DNA of 64,000 nucleotides, from positions 1,550,001 through 1,614,000 of the forward strand of contig JAHWDD010000004.1 in NCBI GenBank assembly GCA_023897205.1, written 5' to 3'. The notes beneath the pieces are model-generated. The model worked only from the letters and a program-made list of their open reading frames with translations, ran no database searches and was not told where the DNA came from. Below, piece by piece: positions 21,561-34,292 of this stretch (position 1 is the stretch's first letter; each line of letters opens with the position of its first letter). The position numbers and the translations under genes are program-made. This DNA is from Exophiala sp. HKRS030. Lineage: Eukaryota; Ascomycota; Eurotiomycetes; Chaetothyriales; Herpotrichiellaceae.

Positions 21561-24236
21561 ATGCTCTTACGACTCCCTAAAAACCTCCATTACCCGCTCA
21601 CCATCACAAAAGTCGAGAAACGGGTAGGAGAGTACCTCGCTCGCAACGATGACCTATTCCTCTACTCCTACACGGCCAAAGTCAAAGAAGGCACTCGCTA
21701 TGGTGACGAAGAGCAAGAGGTGGAGAGGAAGCTTGTCACACATTTCCCCAGCACCCTTGAAGGTACGATCAAGGGATGGCGAGTGTGGGAAGGCGATGTT
21801 TTGACCCATCCGTATGTATCGCGTCAAATTACTAGAGTTGATCGCTAATGCGCCGCGCAGCGTGGACATCTGTGAAATTGAAGAGGAGTGTCCACATGAG
21901 GTGCAATTCCAGGGCATGTGTACCAACTGCGGAAAAGATATGACCACGTAAGTGCTGTGAGATCCAAACATGTACGAGATCCCACCTGAACAGCTTCTAG
22001 TGTTCAAGCAGGTAGCGACACAAGCGACACTGACCGCGCGCCCATCCGCATGGCCCACGACACACAACATCTGACCATCAGTAAGGAAGAAGCAAGTAAA
22101 ATAGATGAAGAGGCAAAGCGCCGTCTATTGTCCTCTCGGAAGCTCTCACTTGTGGTGGATCTCGACCAGACAATTATTCACGCTGCCGTCGATCCCACTA
22201 TAGCAGAATGGATGAAAGATCCAGAAAACCCCAACTACGATGCAGTCAAGGACGTTCGCTCATTTCAGCTTGTCGACGACGGACCAGGCATGCGGGGTTG
22301 CTGGTACTATATCAAGCTAAGGCCCGGGCTGGAAGACTTTCTACAACATATCGCTCGGCTATATGAGCTGCACATCTATACCATGGGTACGCGGCAGTAT
22401 GCGCAACAGATTGCCAATATAGTCGACCCGGACCGAACGTACTTCGGCGACCGAATCTTGAGTCGAGACGAGAGTGGCAGCATGGTTGCAAAGAATCTTG
22501 AAAGATTGTTTCCGGTAGACACAAAAATGGTTGTCATTATCGACGATAGAGGAGACGTGTGGAAATGGAGTGCCAACCTAGTCAGAGTCACCCCGTTTGA
22601 TTTCTTTGTGGGTATTGGTGATATCAATTCCAGCTTCCTGCCCAGGAAACAGGAAATCCAGAGCACGCCGAAGGTGGAGAATAGATTGCCGACCGAGGAC
22701 GGTGGCGCAGATAACGACGAAAATCAGCCCGACCAATCTAATGGATTTGCCGAAGACGGAACCTCCAGTATTCAGGAGGGAACCTCAGCGCTGGAACAGT
22801 TCATGGCCATGAGTGGCGGTGATGACCCAACAGTTCGTGAAATGCAGACCAAGGGACAAGAAGAGATCATTCATTCGCAGCTCGAAGACAAACCCCTCCT
22901 CAAGATGCAGTTGGAACAGGATGAGAAAGATGAGGCAGAAGCAGCCGCCGCCAATGGCGAACTTGCGGCGCCTCAATCTACCGAATCCGACTCTAGTGAA
23001 TCATCGGAGTCATCAGAAGGGGGTTCGGGAGCATCGAAACACAAAGCGCGTCACAGCATTCTGAAGAACGATGATGAGGAGCTTATCCACCTCGAGTCAA
23101 GTCTGACGAAACTCCATTCGGCCTTTTTTGCAGAATATGATCGCAAGCGGTTAGGTGGAAAGGGTGGACGTGTAGCTGAGCTTACCGGAAAGCGAAAGGC
23201 ACCCCTTCCTCCTACCGATGACGACCACAGTAATGCAGTGGATCTGATGTTCGTGCCTGACATCAAAAAAGTCATGCCTTCCATGAAGATGAGAGTCTTC
23301 TCCAACGTCACCATTGTGTTCAGTGGTGTGCTCCCTCTTGGGACCGACATTCAGACTGCTGATATCAGCACCTGGGCAAAGACCTTTGGCGCCAAAATTA
23401 CCGACAGAATCTCCCGTGATGTCACCCATGTCGTCGCTGCACGTCCGGGCACTGCGAAAGTCAAGCATGCCGTCAAACGCGGCATCAAGGTGGTGGGCAC
23501 GGCTTGGCTGATTGATTCGATGCAGCAGTGGCGCAAGCTTGATGAAAGGCCATATTTACTCGAGGGTGCTGGAAAACAGCGTCATGAAACTTCTAGCGAC
23601 CTCGGTGACCTTCTGGAGAGGTCCAACGTCGGTGCCAGCGATTTTCTTCTCAGTTCGTCCGAGGGCGAGTCTACCGGCTTAGACACCGAGGACGACCAGC
23701 CGGTAAGGAAAAAGCTCAAGTTGGATGTCGGTAATGGTGAATCGCCTGAGGACAGAGAGTATGAGGAAATGATTGACGACGGTAGTCCAATTACCATCAA
23801 TCAAGATGAATGGGCAGATATTGATGCCGAACTGAAGGAATTCATGGGCAGCGACGCCGAAAGTGAAAGTGATACCGATTCGGTCAGTTCTGCCTTGAGT
23901 TTCCGAGAACGCCGCTCCATGAAGCGAAGACGGGACGAAGGCGATGAAGAAGTCGATGCAGACCATTCATCAACGGTCAAGAAAAATGGAACAGGGAGTG
24001 CTTTGAAGACGGTTGCGAACGCCAGTAGTGAACGCGATACGAACAGCACCAACACTCCCAATACCGAACTAAGAGAAGAACAGATCAAGGAAGAACAAAG
24101 ACAGGTCGAGGAAGCTCAACAACGAGAAGAAGAAGACCAGGAAGACTCGGACGACGAGTTGGCTCGAGAGCTGGAGCGAGAGCTTGAGGAGGCTGATGCA
24201 GAGGAGGAGGAAAGGCCAAAAGAGACCGAGGAATGA
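21561..24236 (+). CDS. FCP1: RNA polymerase II CTD phosphatase FCP1
   Basis: Exons 21561-21811, 21861-21947, 22001-24236; product 857 aa starting M-L-L-R-L-P. N-terminal biotinyl-lipoyl-like region with a Cys pair cluster ('ICEIEEECPHEVQFQGMCTNCGKDM'). The FCPH catalytic domain starts at about 155 with the DxDxT phosphoaspartate motif D166-L-D168-Q-T, then 'RPGLEDFLQHIARLYELHIYTMGTRQYA' and 'VVIIDDRGDVW'. A BRCT domain lies at about 540-640 ('VFSGVLPLG...WAKTFGAKI...VTHVVAA...VVGTAWLIDS'). The long acidic C-terminus is where FCP1 proteins bind TFIIF. It dephosphorylates Ser2/Ser5 of the Pol II CTD to recycle polymerase. Confidence 0.95.
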
Positions 24237-25182
24237 TCGACGTGGAGCAGTGCATTTGGTACAAGGACAAGTTTGGATTCTTTTGACTGGAGTTTTGGGC
24301 GAGTTGAAAGTCATCAGTGAGCATAGCAAAGCGTTGGGACAAGCGATGCTCATTCCACGGTTTCAGGATATTACCATGACACAACAACACATTGCATATT
24401 ATTTCAGGGTACAATCAACCCATGAGAGATGTACGAGGACCTGGACAATGCCATACATTTTTAGCGTGGCATGGCTTTTTTGGACTACGAGATACCACTG
24501 GATACGCAAAACAGTCAACATCTACCTATCTCCTCAATAACTCGATACCCAAGACCTAGTAGTATTTTGCAGCTACCTCAACCTTTGGAAATTCATGCCT
24601 CGCTAAGTATTGTATTCTGTGTTTGGTAAGACTTCCCTGTCTTACCGAAGCCATCGGCAGAATGTTGTTCCGAATACCATCAACGCTCCTTTGCACGCCC
24701 TTCTTTTTTATTGCTTGACTTCTGGTATTTCTCTCCTCGATCTTGTCCACCTCGTCCATATCGGAGGTCCGATGCCATATTCTACTCTTGTTGGTTCTGA
24801 TGACTTATTTATAACAAAGCAAGTAGCACGAAAGGGCCCGCGCCCTCTCGACGGTCTTGCGGAGCATTTCAATGATTTACACATCTCACCGGGCAATGTC
24901 CGCGAAGTCAGCCACCCCGACGACGCACGAATAGCAGATTGCAATTCTAGACATTCCGGAGCACCATGATTATTGTCCGTGTCTTTGCCTTCCCCATAAT
25001 GCTGCCTCTTGTCTAGCAGACTCTCTCGACTCGGCCTTGGCTGAAGCATTGTTTTCCCTTTACCAGATCACAAAACTTGCCATACTCTCCGCTACGAGCC
25101 AACAGCCAGCTCTTGGAATGCGTTAGCAATGACCGTTCGGTTGCTGGTACCTGCAGGCTCAAACGCTGAGCTGTGAGATAGT
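24237..25182. other. Intergenic spacer
   Basis: No supported gene; short frames on both strands lack motifs and splice partners. Confidence 0.5.
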
Positions 25183-27143
25183 ATGTTCGACATTGCCAAA
25201 GCAGCCTCAGACCGCGCCGAAAACGCCTCGCAGGGCCCAGTTTACCCGGACTCATCTTTCTGGAATACACCCAGAAGGTGGACGTTTGGCAAAACTCAAG
25301 ATGAGGGCACAAGTTCGAGGTGGACATTCGATGAGTCCAAGGATCCACATTCTGAGCATCACACATACAGCTCACGGCTGCCAACATCTGCTACAGCGTC
25401 TGACATTGTAAAACACAGCCTCGTTCTGCTTGGGTTCTCCCTACCGGTCGTGGTATTCGGGCTGGTCCTCAGTATACCCCAGAGGCGCAACGTCAGGACC
25501 GATTACTGGGCCAATGCTTTCAGTCACTGCAACTACGATGGCGACTTTACGCTCCACGACAGACCAACTTTGAGCTTGTGGAACATGTCAGGTCTCCTCA
25601 TCATAAACGTCGCTTGGGGTACCATGTCCTTTTCAGCCGCCAAATGCATCGATGTCGTTTGGGATATCATGATCGGACGAGCAGGCCAAGCTATTCTTGC
25701 ATGGGCTACCTTCAAAGTCTCATCACAGTATCTGGACCATGCCATGAGAGAAGCACCGGTCTCCTACGACACATTCGAAGCTTTAGCTTTCGTCCCGCCC
25801 AGCTTGGTCAACACGGCGAAACTAGCTGGAGATCTTTTGCTCTGTCGTGGCTGGCGGTCCAGGTTGGGTATACTGTGGATTCTCTGCAGCTCCCTGTTTG
25901 TTATCAGCTTTTCGTCACTCGCCTCTGCAATGTCAGGATACAACACCAACAGTGAAGCGGTCGTGGCTGGTAGTGGTGGCCGTGTGATAAACTATGCAGA
26001 TTACCAAGTGGTTCAATTCGCTATCCATGATGCGTGGCGGATTGGTGAGCCTGCGCCAGTATTCATCACCGTTGGCGATGCATGCGTCCGACAAGGCTTT
26101 AGTGACGCCGACGACGACGATACTGGTAGCAATCAGGCTACCACTACTTACAGTCGACGCGGCCAAGACAGCCAATCCGGAACCGACGAGGATCCATTCG
26201 AATACGTTCCTTCCAACTGTTCCATGTTCTGGCGCACAGTTCAGTGTAAGCTTGTTGCTCGAATTTCGGCTCGATGGTGCGACTAACATTCCTGGCAGAT
26301 ATTGGCCTGTACGGCGCTGACGGAACTTTGAATTCGTCCAGTACGTTCATTTCGAATGGAACGAAATACAATCTAAATTCGCCAACATTGAACATCACTA
26401 CCTCATATACGGCTGCTTCTCTCGAGAAACTTACGAACTACCTACACAATTTTCGTTCCACGTCCCCAGGAAGTCTGAAGTCTGTCGGCGAGCTGTCCAG
26501 GTCCACACTTTGGATCTTTGAAAACGAAACTTATTCTTATGATTACATTCTCGGCCATGGCACTTGTCAGTACAAACATTCACACAATTGGGGTGTTTCC
26601 TTCTTGTTACTATTCCTCACCACTTTACTCTTGGTGGTATGGGCTCTCGGGACGTATGGAATGTGGCTGTACGTTCAAAGGCACCCCCGAGGTGATAACA
26701 TCAGATCAGTGGACGCGTGGCGCAATTCAGAGGGCAGGGGAATATACCGCTCCAGCTGGGACTTGGTTGAAGCCATAAAAAAGGATCTGGGTTCTGAAGC
26801 CATCACGCCAGACATGAGCGAGAAAGACATTCGACATCTGTTGAGGAGGCGGAAAGGCTCCTTAACCAGCCAATTTCAGGGCATTGGTGGAACAGACACG
26901 CTCTGTCAACAATCGGCGGCAGTACAAGATTTTGGCATGGCAGTACGGCTTCGCACGCGATGGAAGAGGTTCAACCAGTGGATGGATACGTTATTTAACA
27001 AGGATGACCCGGCAGTGTCTTTGGCATCACACCAGCCTGTCCTCGAGCGAGCTGACTGGCCATCGGGGACCATATCGACCATGGCGTCGTCGAGACCCTC
27101 ATCGATGCTCGATTTCAGCAACCAAATCCCAGAGACAGGATGA
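25183..27143 (+). CDS. Fungal multi-pass membrane protein of unknown function
   Basis: Exons 25183-26245 and 26299-27143; product 635 aa. Hydrophobic segments at about 79-98, 131-150, 228-249 and 453-475, with weaker ones near 165-180. Between the third and the last segment is a large loop (about 250-452) with many N-x-S/T sites (for example N-C-S, N-S-S, N-I-T, N-E-T) and a few Cys, so it is probably extracellular or lumenal. The C-terminal 160 residues are soluble and basic, with 'WRNSEGRGIYRSSWDLVEAIKKDLG' and 'MSEKDIRHLLRRRKG'. I recognise this as a type seen in many ascomycete genomes, but know no function. It is the first of three co-oriented genes followed by a CorA-like protein and a kinase. 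Confidence 0.75.
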
Positions 27144-28668
27144 TGTCTTCAACACCATTGTACGTGAGATTTGGCGGAAGATAGCACCCTATGTATCAGT
27201 ATTCATACGGAGTTCAAGATCCAGGTACCTTAGGCACCTATCCTGACTAAGCTTCACTAAATACTCGTACTCGTATACTGACTCTGGGCGGCTGTCGCCT
27301 CCTTCCGCCCCCCGCAATTTCCTTCATTCCGCCCCCAAGTGCAAACAAGCAACAACTTCCCTTGCCAGTCTCTACTACTGACTCTGTCTCTGTCCACACC
27401 TGCGCCCACGGCTGACTAGATCTGATCGCTCCTTGCCTATATTCCCATTGGGTATCACAGAATCCAAATCTCGCGACCCTTGAGGAGTCATGTCGTCTAG
27501 GTCTTCTTGTCAGGCTGCAACGCCGACCAGCAGCGAGATGGCGAGTCGAAACCTGAAATTTCGATTCCCATCGAGGCAGTGAAGATCTTACAACCCTTTA
27601 TGGTGCGGCCTCGGCACGTAGCAAACCCAAGAGAGCTCCCGTGGACACCTTACCGGTGCTGCATCCTTGTGCATGCATATCACACCATCTTCATCACTGC
27701 CTGTGTGACATCTCTCCTGTTTTCCCGGGACACGAGTGGCCATGCCTCGTGCGGGGTTTTGCAGCTGCGAGACAGACAACCTATCACCCCAAGCCTTTGT
27801 TCAGGGGTCGATGCTCATGTGGTGGCTGAGCTGGCATACCTCCATGTGTAACGAGACCCGTGTTCCTCCTTTGCGGCTGAAAGCGCCGTGAGCATGTGCT
27901 CAGCCGGATCCAAAACCCCCCATGCCTCACGAGTCTGCCTTGCGACTTGCCTCCCTCCATCGCAACCGCAGTTGTCTGAAGAACTACAAACGCCAATGGC
28001 TTTGCAAACAGTTCGAGCTTATCGCCTGTCCAAGGCACAGCTAACTGCCTGGCTACAACATAACTTGGGTCCCGGTGATTATAAAGTACAGGTAGGCTAT
28101 GAAGCAAAACCATCTTGATATGCCTTGGATAAAGTACTGATGCCCGAGCTAGCTTGTCCACGATCAGTATCAATTCAAGTACTCACGCCCACTCACCCGG
28201 GTGAGTACCAAGGCTGTTGCGCCGGTGACCCAAATTGTTGCATTTCTGACACAAGCTGCGCCACGCAATAGGACGAGAAAGACAAGATTGATGACCTTCG
28301 AAGTTAGCCACATCATCTATCGAAGCATAGCAATCTGCCAATCCCCAAGCCACAGCCTTCTCTTTGAATATTCGCCTTTCGTCGTCTCCTGTCTCGTGCC
28401 CCTTGCCCTGCTGAAAGTCCTCAGCATATCACAGCCTTGACGCAACAACAATCAAGCATCTGATCTCTCCACACCTCTCTCCGACGGAAGATAGTCTTGG
28501 GATTCTATATATCTCTTGCCCTCCACGACGAGGCTTGTCTTCCTGGTTGACTTGAATTCGCCAACAGATAACTCCATAAGGTGACTTAGTCAGCAACAAC
28601 TCTTTCTTGCCACACTGAACAGTCTATGATCAGCACCAGTGACACGACCAGGTCGCTATCATTTTGCA
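27144..28668. other. Intergenic spacer
   Basis: 1.5 kb with no supported gene. It holds a 16-bp perfect palindrome ACTCACCCGGGTGAGT at 28191-28206, preceded at 28179 by another GTACTCAC copy. Confidence 0.5.
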
Positions 28669-30561
28669 ATGGACACCTTCACCACCTGCCGGACAAAAGA
28701 GTATCCACTCAGCATTGTACATCCGATGGAATCGGCACACGTGCTGATTTCGTATCATGACAGACTCAAGGGGCTACAACCAAAACTCTTTGGGGCCGAA
28801 AACCGAGCCTGCGTCAATCTATGGCAGTGCCAGGAAGACGGCCAATTTCGGCATGCATGTGTACGCAACCTATCTGAACTTGAATCATACCTTGAAACCG
28901 AAGGACCAAAAGGCCAACTTCACCCTCAATGTCGGTTTGTATTCGTCAACGCACACAATGGGTCTTCCACAGAGAGGCTGAATATTACAAAGGACATGAT
29001 GAGCGAAATTTTAAGCTATCATCAAGTCATGCCGTCATTCATTGATCTCATGGCTTCATTTGGTCGTGGAGCTCCATATGACTACCAGTATTGCGGTTTC
29101 AGAAGCGACATACGCCTGTCGATGAGGAACAGTGCCCTGGCTGTTCCCAGAATAAAGAGGTCAGGCCAAGTTCTGGAACTATGCTATAGTCTGCGCGCTG
29201 TTGAGCCCAGCACATCACTTCCGAATTGGCCATGGTCGATTAAACAGCTGGCAGTCTCTCATACGATTGACGTTGAAACTGGCCAGTCAACCTGGCTAGT
29301 ATTCAAAGCTGATGACACGATCAAAGATCGTATCATGTCAGCCACACGATCAGCCTCTCTTCCACAGGTCAACGCCTTCCAGGACGCAAATGAGGCCCTG
29401 GCCTCTTCATTTGGCATTCACCTCATTTTGTGCCAATGGGCAGCCGAGCACTGGAGATGGTATGTCAACTTTCTAGAGCAGAAGGTGCAAGACATCACGC
29501 GTGTTAAGGTCTTCGGTGCGGTGGAGCCTCCTCGATCTCCTCGCTCCGCACGTCAGGCCCTTGCAAAGATTAACCCTGCCGCAAGATCAGCCACCTTCTC
29601 ACTTTCCAAAACCCTTAGTCGCATCAGCACTTGGGGCTCAGTCCGTCAATCCTCACAACGATCAAGAGGGAGCGCCCCAGATCTCAGCGAACATGTCTCA
29701 ACTCCTGGACTGTCAGAAAATAGTACAAACCAGCTATTGACCAAAAAGGAAGTTATAGAAGAAGACGAGGATGTTGGGTTTTCACTCGATGATCTTCAGC
29801 AAATTCAGCATATTGAAGAGCAAATTCAACAAGCCATGCTAGTCCAGACTACAGCTGTGAAGGTTCTCGAACAACTCCGCAACTTCTACCAGAGCCTCCA
29901 AGAACATCCGGAGTGGCATTTAAACCTCTCACCAGCGTCTAGAGGCAGTCTAACTCGATTCTGCAACCATATTGAGAACATCCAATTTGATCTCAATTCG
30001 CAATATACTAGATCGGAAACACTAGTGACACTTCTAGCAAACAGAAAGAATCTGGTAAGCAAAGATGAGAAATCCTTTCCGGTTCTTCATACTGATATTA
30101 CCTAGCTTGGACAAATCTTGGAATGGCGAAGTACAGAAGCCATCAAGCTGATCTCCAGGCAGAGTCATGCCTCCACGGAGCACATGGAATCCATGACTGA
30201 CGAAATGCGTGAACTTGCAGTCAAGACAAAGCAAGAGACTGTTTCCATGCGCATCATCACTCTGGTCACACTTTTCTTCCTACCGGGAACTTTCATATCT
30301 GCGAGTCGACAAGTCTCCGGAATCTCGTTACGGTATACTTATTGAAATATGCAGACCCTGATGAGTACTGATATTGTTCAATACGATCATTCGAAGGAGA
30401 TCTTCTCAAAAGAAGCATTGAAGTTGTTTCTAGCCGTTTCTTTGCCCATGATGTTGTTCACGTTCTTGGCCTGGTATGCGGTCTACTGGTGTGTCAACCA
30501 TAGGGAGAAGGTGGCCAAGTTCAAGCAGCAACTGCGCATGAAGTCGGAAGCGGCAGTCTAG
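28669..30561 (+). CDS. CorA-like transporter-domain membrane protein
   Basis: Exons 28669-30054, 30106-30300, 30355-30561; product 595 aa. A long soluble N-terminal part (about 1-460) with helices including 'WAAEHWRWYVNFLEQKVQDITR' and a Ser/Arg-rich linker is followed by a coiled region ('LGQILEWRSTEAIKLISRQS') and two membrane segments near the C-terminus (about 510-527, ending FFLPGTFIS, and 545-570). This is the topology of fungal CorA-like Mg2+ transporter proteins, but the bacterial G-M-N signature is absent, so ion transport is not assured. The second intron (30301-30354) begins with GC (TCT|GCGAGT) and is needed to join FIS to the conserved T-L-M-S-T-D. Start chosen at the ATG; an in-frame GTG 30 bp earlier is ignored. 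Confidence 0.8.
30301..30354 (+). other. GC-AG intron in the CorA-like gene
   Basis: 54-bp intron GCGAGT...ATGCAG. Reading through gives a stop at 'RYTY*'; the only GT alternative (GTCTCC) leaves a 42-bp intron and adds five residues. Confidence 0.6.
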
Positions 30562-31254
30562 GAAGGGCTTGACGAAACACGTGTTTCGTTCGGGGCCGGG
30601 CTCATCATACTTTGAACGTTCCCGCGCCTATCTGACGAGCAATATATAAATCTTGTTATCTCTTGCAGCTTTGACAGCCCGCTGGATCGGAAAGCGTAAC
30701 AGAATCAAAACTAGCAGCGGTCAAGAGTGCGAAGCATTTGGACAGCACTTTCCATCTCGCTCGAAGTGCCGCTTATGCGTCGACCGACATTTTCTGCCAT
30801 AGAAGCAGGAGATCAGAGGATCGAGACGCATTTGCCCCGCCGCCAGTACGACGACTCAAAAATAGTGTCCGAGCGCCGCTTTCAGTCTCGCTCCTTACAG
30901 CCGGTGAGGCTGAAGACCGTGGATTACCACACTCGTTCGTGACACCCATGTCTGCGATGCCTGGTCTAAACCCAGAACAAGCATGGCGCAAAGGCCAGCA
31001 TCTCTCTGATTGCTTATCGAAGTCACCATCACTTGCCTAGCTGGCCAGGATAGCAGGGCTGTGTGACGCCAGCTCGCTGAGGTTCATGCATCTCTCCAAC
31101 AGAGATAAAGTGCGTTGTCGCACTCGATGACAATGAAACTCGACCCATCCTGTCTTCTTCCAGCGCATGCGGACGCTGTCCTCTCTACTGGCCTTCCTGT
31201 CGTTTTAGACTTGTTTCCACTGCCCATGGGTTTCCTCGGTCTACCAGTGGCGCT
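30562..31254. other. Intergenic, kinase upstream region
   Basis: No supported gene. Contains an 18-bp palindrome (30572-30589) and TATATAAA at 30643-30650, about 600 bp before the kinase ATG, which would mean a long leader if used. Confidence 0.5.
30572..30589. repeat. 18-bp perfect palindrome with E-box core
   Basis: ACGAAACACGTGTTTCGT, centred on CACGTG, 11 bp after the CorA-like stop codon. It could act as a hairpin in the 3' UTR or as a bHLH site. Confidence 0.6.
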
Positions 31255-34200
31255 ATGGCTTCTATTCAACGCCGACAACCCACCCATAAGGCTGTCATTC
31301 TCGACTTGATAAAGTGGGTCGACGACAACTCTGTGAATGGCATCGACGCCGTCGGCGATCCCGCCCCCTTTATGCCGACGAAGGATTTGAGGGAACATCT
31401 CAGAGACAAAAATCGACTTCGAGATATTCTCAAGGCCTTGTTTGAGCCTGAAGAAGCACCCACGAACGTTTCACCAACCGCGATCCTCACTAGTTGTACT
31501 TCCGTCTTTGCGATACTTATAAGAATACAGAAAGGAGCATATATTAGTGAATTCCTTCGGCATAGAGTATTATTCGACCACCAACTCCCGTTCCTCACTA
31601 AACCGCCCGCATTTCCGTCCATTCCAAACGACGATTTCTACGATCGCTTCTGCAAAGAGCAATGGCGGTTTTGTGCCCACACCTTTACAGATGGTTACGA
31701 CGATCTGCACATCCCCGACTCATACATTCTGCCGATTCTCACAACTGAAGCCCTCGATGAAGATGGGACGGCGGACGTGCAAAAAGTTACACTACATCCG
31801 GAATATGATAGAATTCAGCCGCCAACGAAAGACACTGAAGAGAAAGGAATAACTCGGAAAGTATCTTCCCCTGAGCACGATCTTATGTTGTAATGGCGTC
31901 CGCTGACACATATCCTAGCCTACACATACCTATGTTTTGAAATTATATCGGTCGAAGCGCTATGCCAGTGAAGAACTTTACAAGGCTGAGTCAGAGGCAT
32001 TCATACATCTTCGAAACTCTCATGCACTGGGAAAGCATTTCATAGGCTACTATGGTAGCTTTACACATGGAAACACTAGGAACATCTTGCTGGAGTACGC
32101 CAACTATGGTTCACTTGAGACTTTCTTCAGTTCTGTTGATGCTCCAACTACTGGCGAGGATATTATCAGATTCTGGCAGTCCATGTTTGGAATCATTGAT
32201 GCTGTTTGCAAAATTCACACCATCCCATCGCCGGAGTCGCAGAATGCAGCGCCGTTGTTCAATGGGTTCGTTCGCCTCATCTCTCTTGCTGCCAGGACTA
32301 ACCTTTTTCTCCCAGTTGGCATCAAGATATCAAGCCAGAGAATATACTGGTGTCAAGTGGCTCAGGCGATGGAGAATTCGAATTCAAGCTTGCAGACTTG
32401 GGTTTGGCACACTTTCACAAAGTCAAAGTCAGGGCGAAGAGCCATTACAACGGAGCCATTTCAGGCAGAGACGTCGGAGGAACGCGCGAATATGGTGAGT
32501 TGCGCTATAATACCACAGATCCGACCAAGCTGAACGAACAATAGGTGCACCCGAGTGCTATCGTGGAGACGAATCTCAGAACCTGACAACTCGCAGTATT
32601 GGTCAAGCTGTCGACATCTGGTCACTAGGCTGTGTCTACAGCGAGTTTGCGCACTGGATAGCTCAAGGCAAGGTGGGCCTTCAGAAGTACAGGGACCGCC
32701 GTGTAGAAGTGACGAAAGCTATTCCCGATCATCTTGATCCGGGCTGTTTTCATGACAAAGAGAGAGTGCTGACAATAGTGTACGTTGCATTCCCCTCCAC
32801 AATTCTAGCATGGTTTCCATTGAAGTTCATCTCTGACCAGTCCATAGAAAGGATTCACACGACGAACTTTTCAAGCACAGGCGAGTCGATGACTTCATGG
32901 TGAGACCAGTCATCAAGAAAATGGTTGAAGAGATGCTTGACGATGCAGACGGCCGGCCCACGGCAGTGCAATTAGGTTACAAGGCCAAAAAGATCATACA
33001 ACAGGCGGAGAAGGACTTGCACGATCACGAACCTCACAGGATCATATCGCGGAGCTCAACAACCCAGTCTTGGGAGTTGAACCAAGAAAGAGGTATTCCT
33101 CAACGTTCATCTCAAGCAAGGCCACCAAAGGCGCACTCGAGTCATATCGCGGACAGCTACTTGGACAAAGCAGATCCCTTATCAACGGTGACAACGATTG
33201 AGGAGAGTCCTCCGATTTCGAAGGAGGGCAGTGCTGCTACGCAGCCGCATAGAGTTTCTGTACACAGCAAGGTGACTTCCACGTCCACACGCGACAACCC
33301 TTCATCAAGTGAGGGTGATCAACACCCGCCGGTCATGGGGAATGATCACCATGAGAACTCTTTTTCGTCAAATGTATCACCACCACCACTTTCCTCGCCC
33401 GGTCGCTCGAATAGCAAAGATGTGATACCACACATGACAATCAGCCAAGCGTTATTCTGGATCAGTTGTCAAAAGTACGATATGGGAGACATGGTGCCTC
33501 GAGAGCACAGAAAATACATGAACGAACTTGCCGACAGAGATCACGTGAGCTTGTTCAAGGTCCTATGCCTAGGTGATGATTGACATGAAAATCCGCAGGT
33601 ATTTCTCATCGACGATGCAGCCACGATGAAACAACATTGGTCTCAGGTCTTGATGTTGACATTCATATTTGCTTCTTTCTTGAAGCGATATGATGATGAC
33701 GGTATGGATGTATACTTTGCGTCTTCCAGGGAAGGCGTGAACTCCAAAAATGTGAAACCCTTGATGACAAGGGTATTTGGCCACCTTCAAAGAGACACAT
33801 CCGACATTGGACAAAGCCTCGAAAGGTTGGTGACTACATATATCGACAAGATTGATGGGAAACAACGCAGGAGCCGGTTTCGTGGCACCAAGGAACCCAA
33901 GCCATTCTGCATCTATGTGCTTACCGACGGGATCTGGGAAGAGACCTCCAACGCGAGATCACCGATTAAAAGACTTGTTGATACACTAAAGCTCCATCGT
34001 AAGGATCCTACCCAAGTCGGTATTCAGTTCATCTTCTTCGGAAGCGATCAGCAAGCTCGAGAAAAGCTCGAGTGGCTCGATGACAATCTGGGTTTAGATA
34101 TGTGAGTATTACAATCCATCTCCGGGTCGACGCGAAATCAAATTGTCCTGCTTCCTGGGCATCGGGCTAATTCCACAACTCACCAGGGACATTGTCGATA

Positions 34201-34292
34201 TGGAACCGGCAGATGGAAACGTCTTGAAGATGCTGACTGGCGCGATATTGAAGAAAGTCGACCGAGTAAAGACGAACGGTCTCAACCAATGA
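31255..34292 (+). CDS. Protein kinase-vWA fusion with degenerate motifs
   Basis: Seven exons: 31255-31860, 31919-32265, 32316-32494, 32545-32779, 32848-33544, 33599-34101, 34187-34292; product 890 aa. The N-terminal helical part (1-170) precedes a kinase domain (about 180-480). The Gly loop is weak (DEDGTADVQKV); VAIK Lys is K210 (YVLKLY); the catalytic loop is H320-Q-D322-I-K-P-E-N, with Gln instead of Arg; DFG is D345-L-G; APE is G-A-P-E381. Key Lys and Asp residues are present, so activity is possible. After a Ser/Thr/Pro-rich linker (about 500-650) comes a von Willebrand A-like domain from 689: 'VFLIDDAATM', where the MIDAS DxSxS reads D693-x-A-x-T, then 'MDVYFAS' and 'YVLTDGIWE'. Kinase-vWA fusions occur in filamentous ascomycetes; their role is not established. 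Confidence 0.85.

Noticed and set aside
30738..31040. 100-codon frame before the kinase
   Set aside because: Starts at TTG and shows no domain; likely leader sequence.
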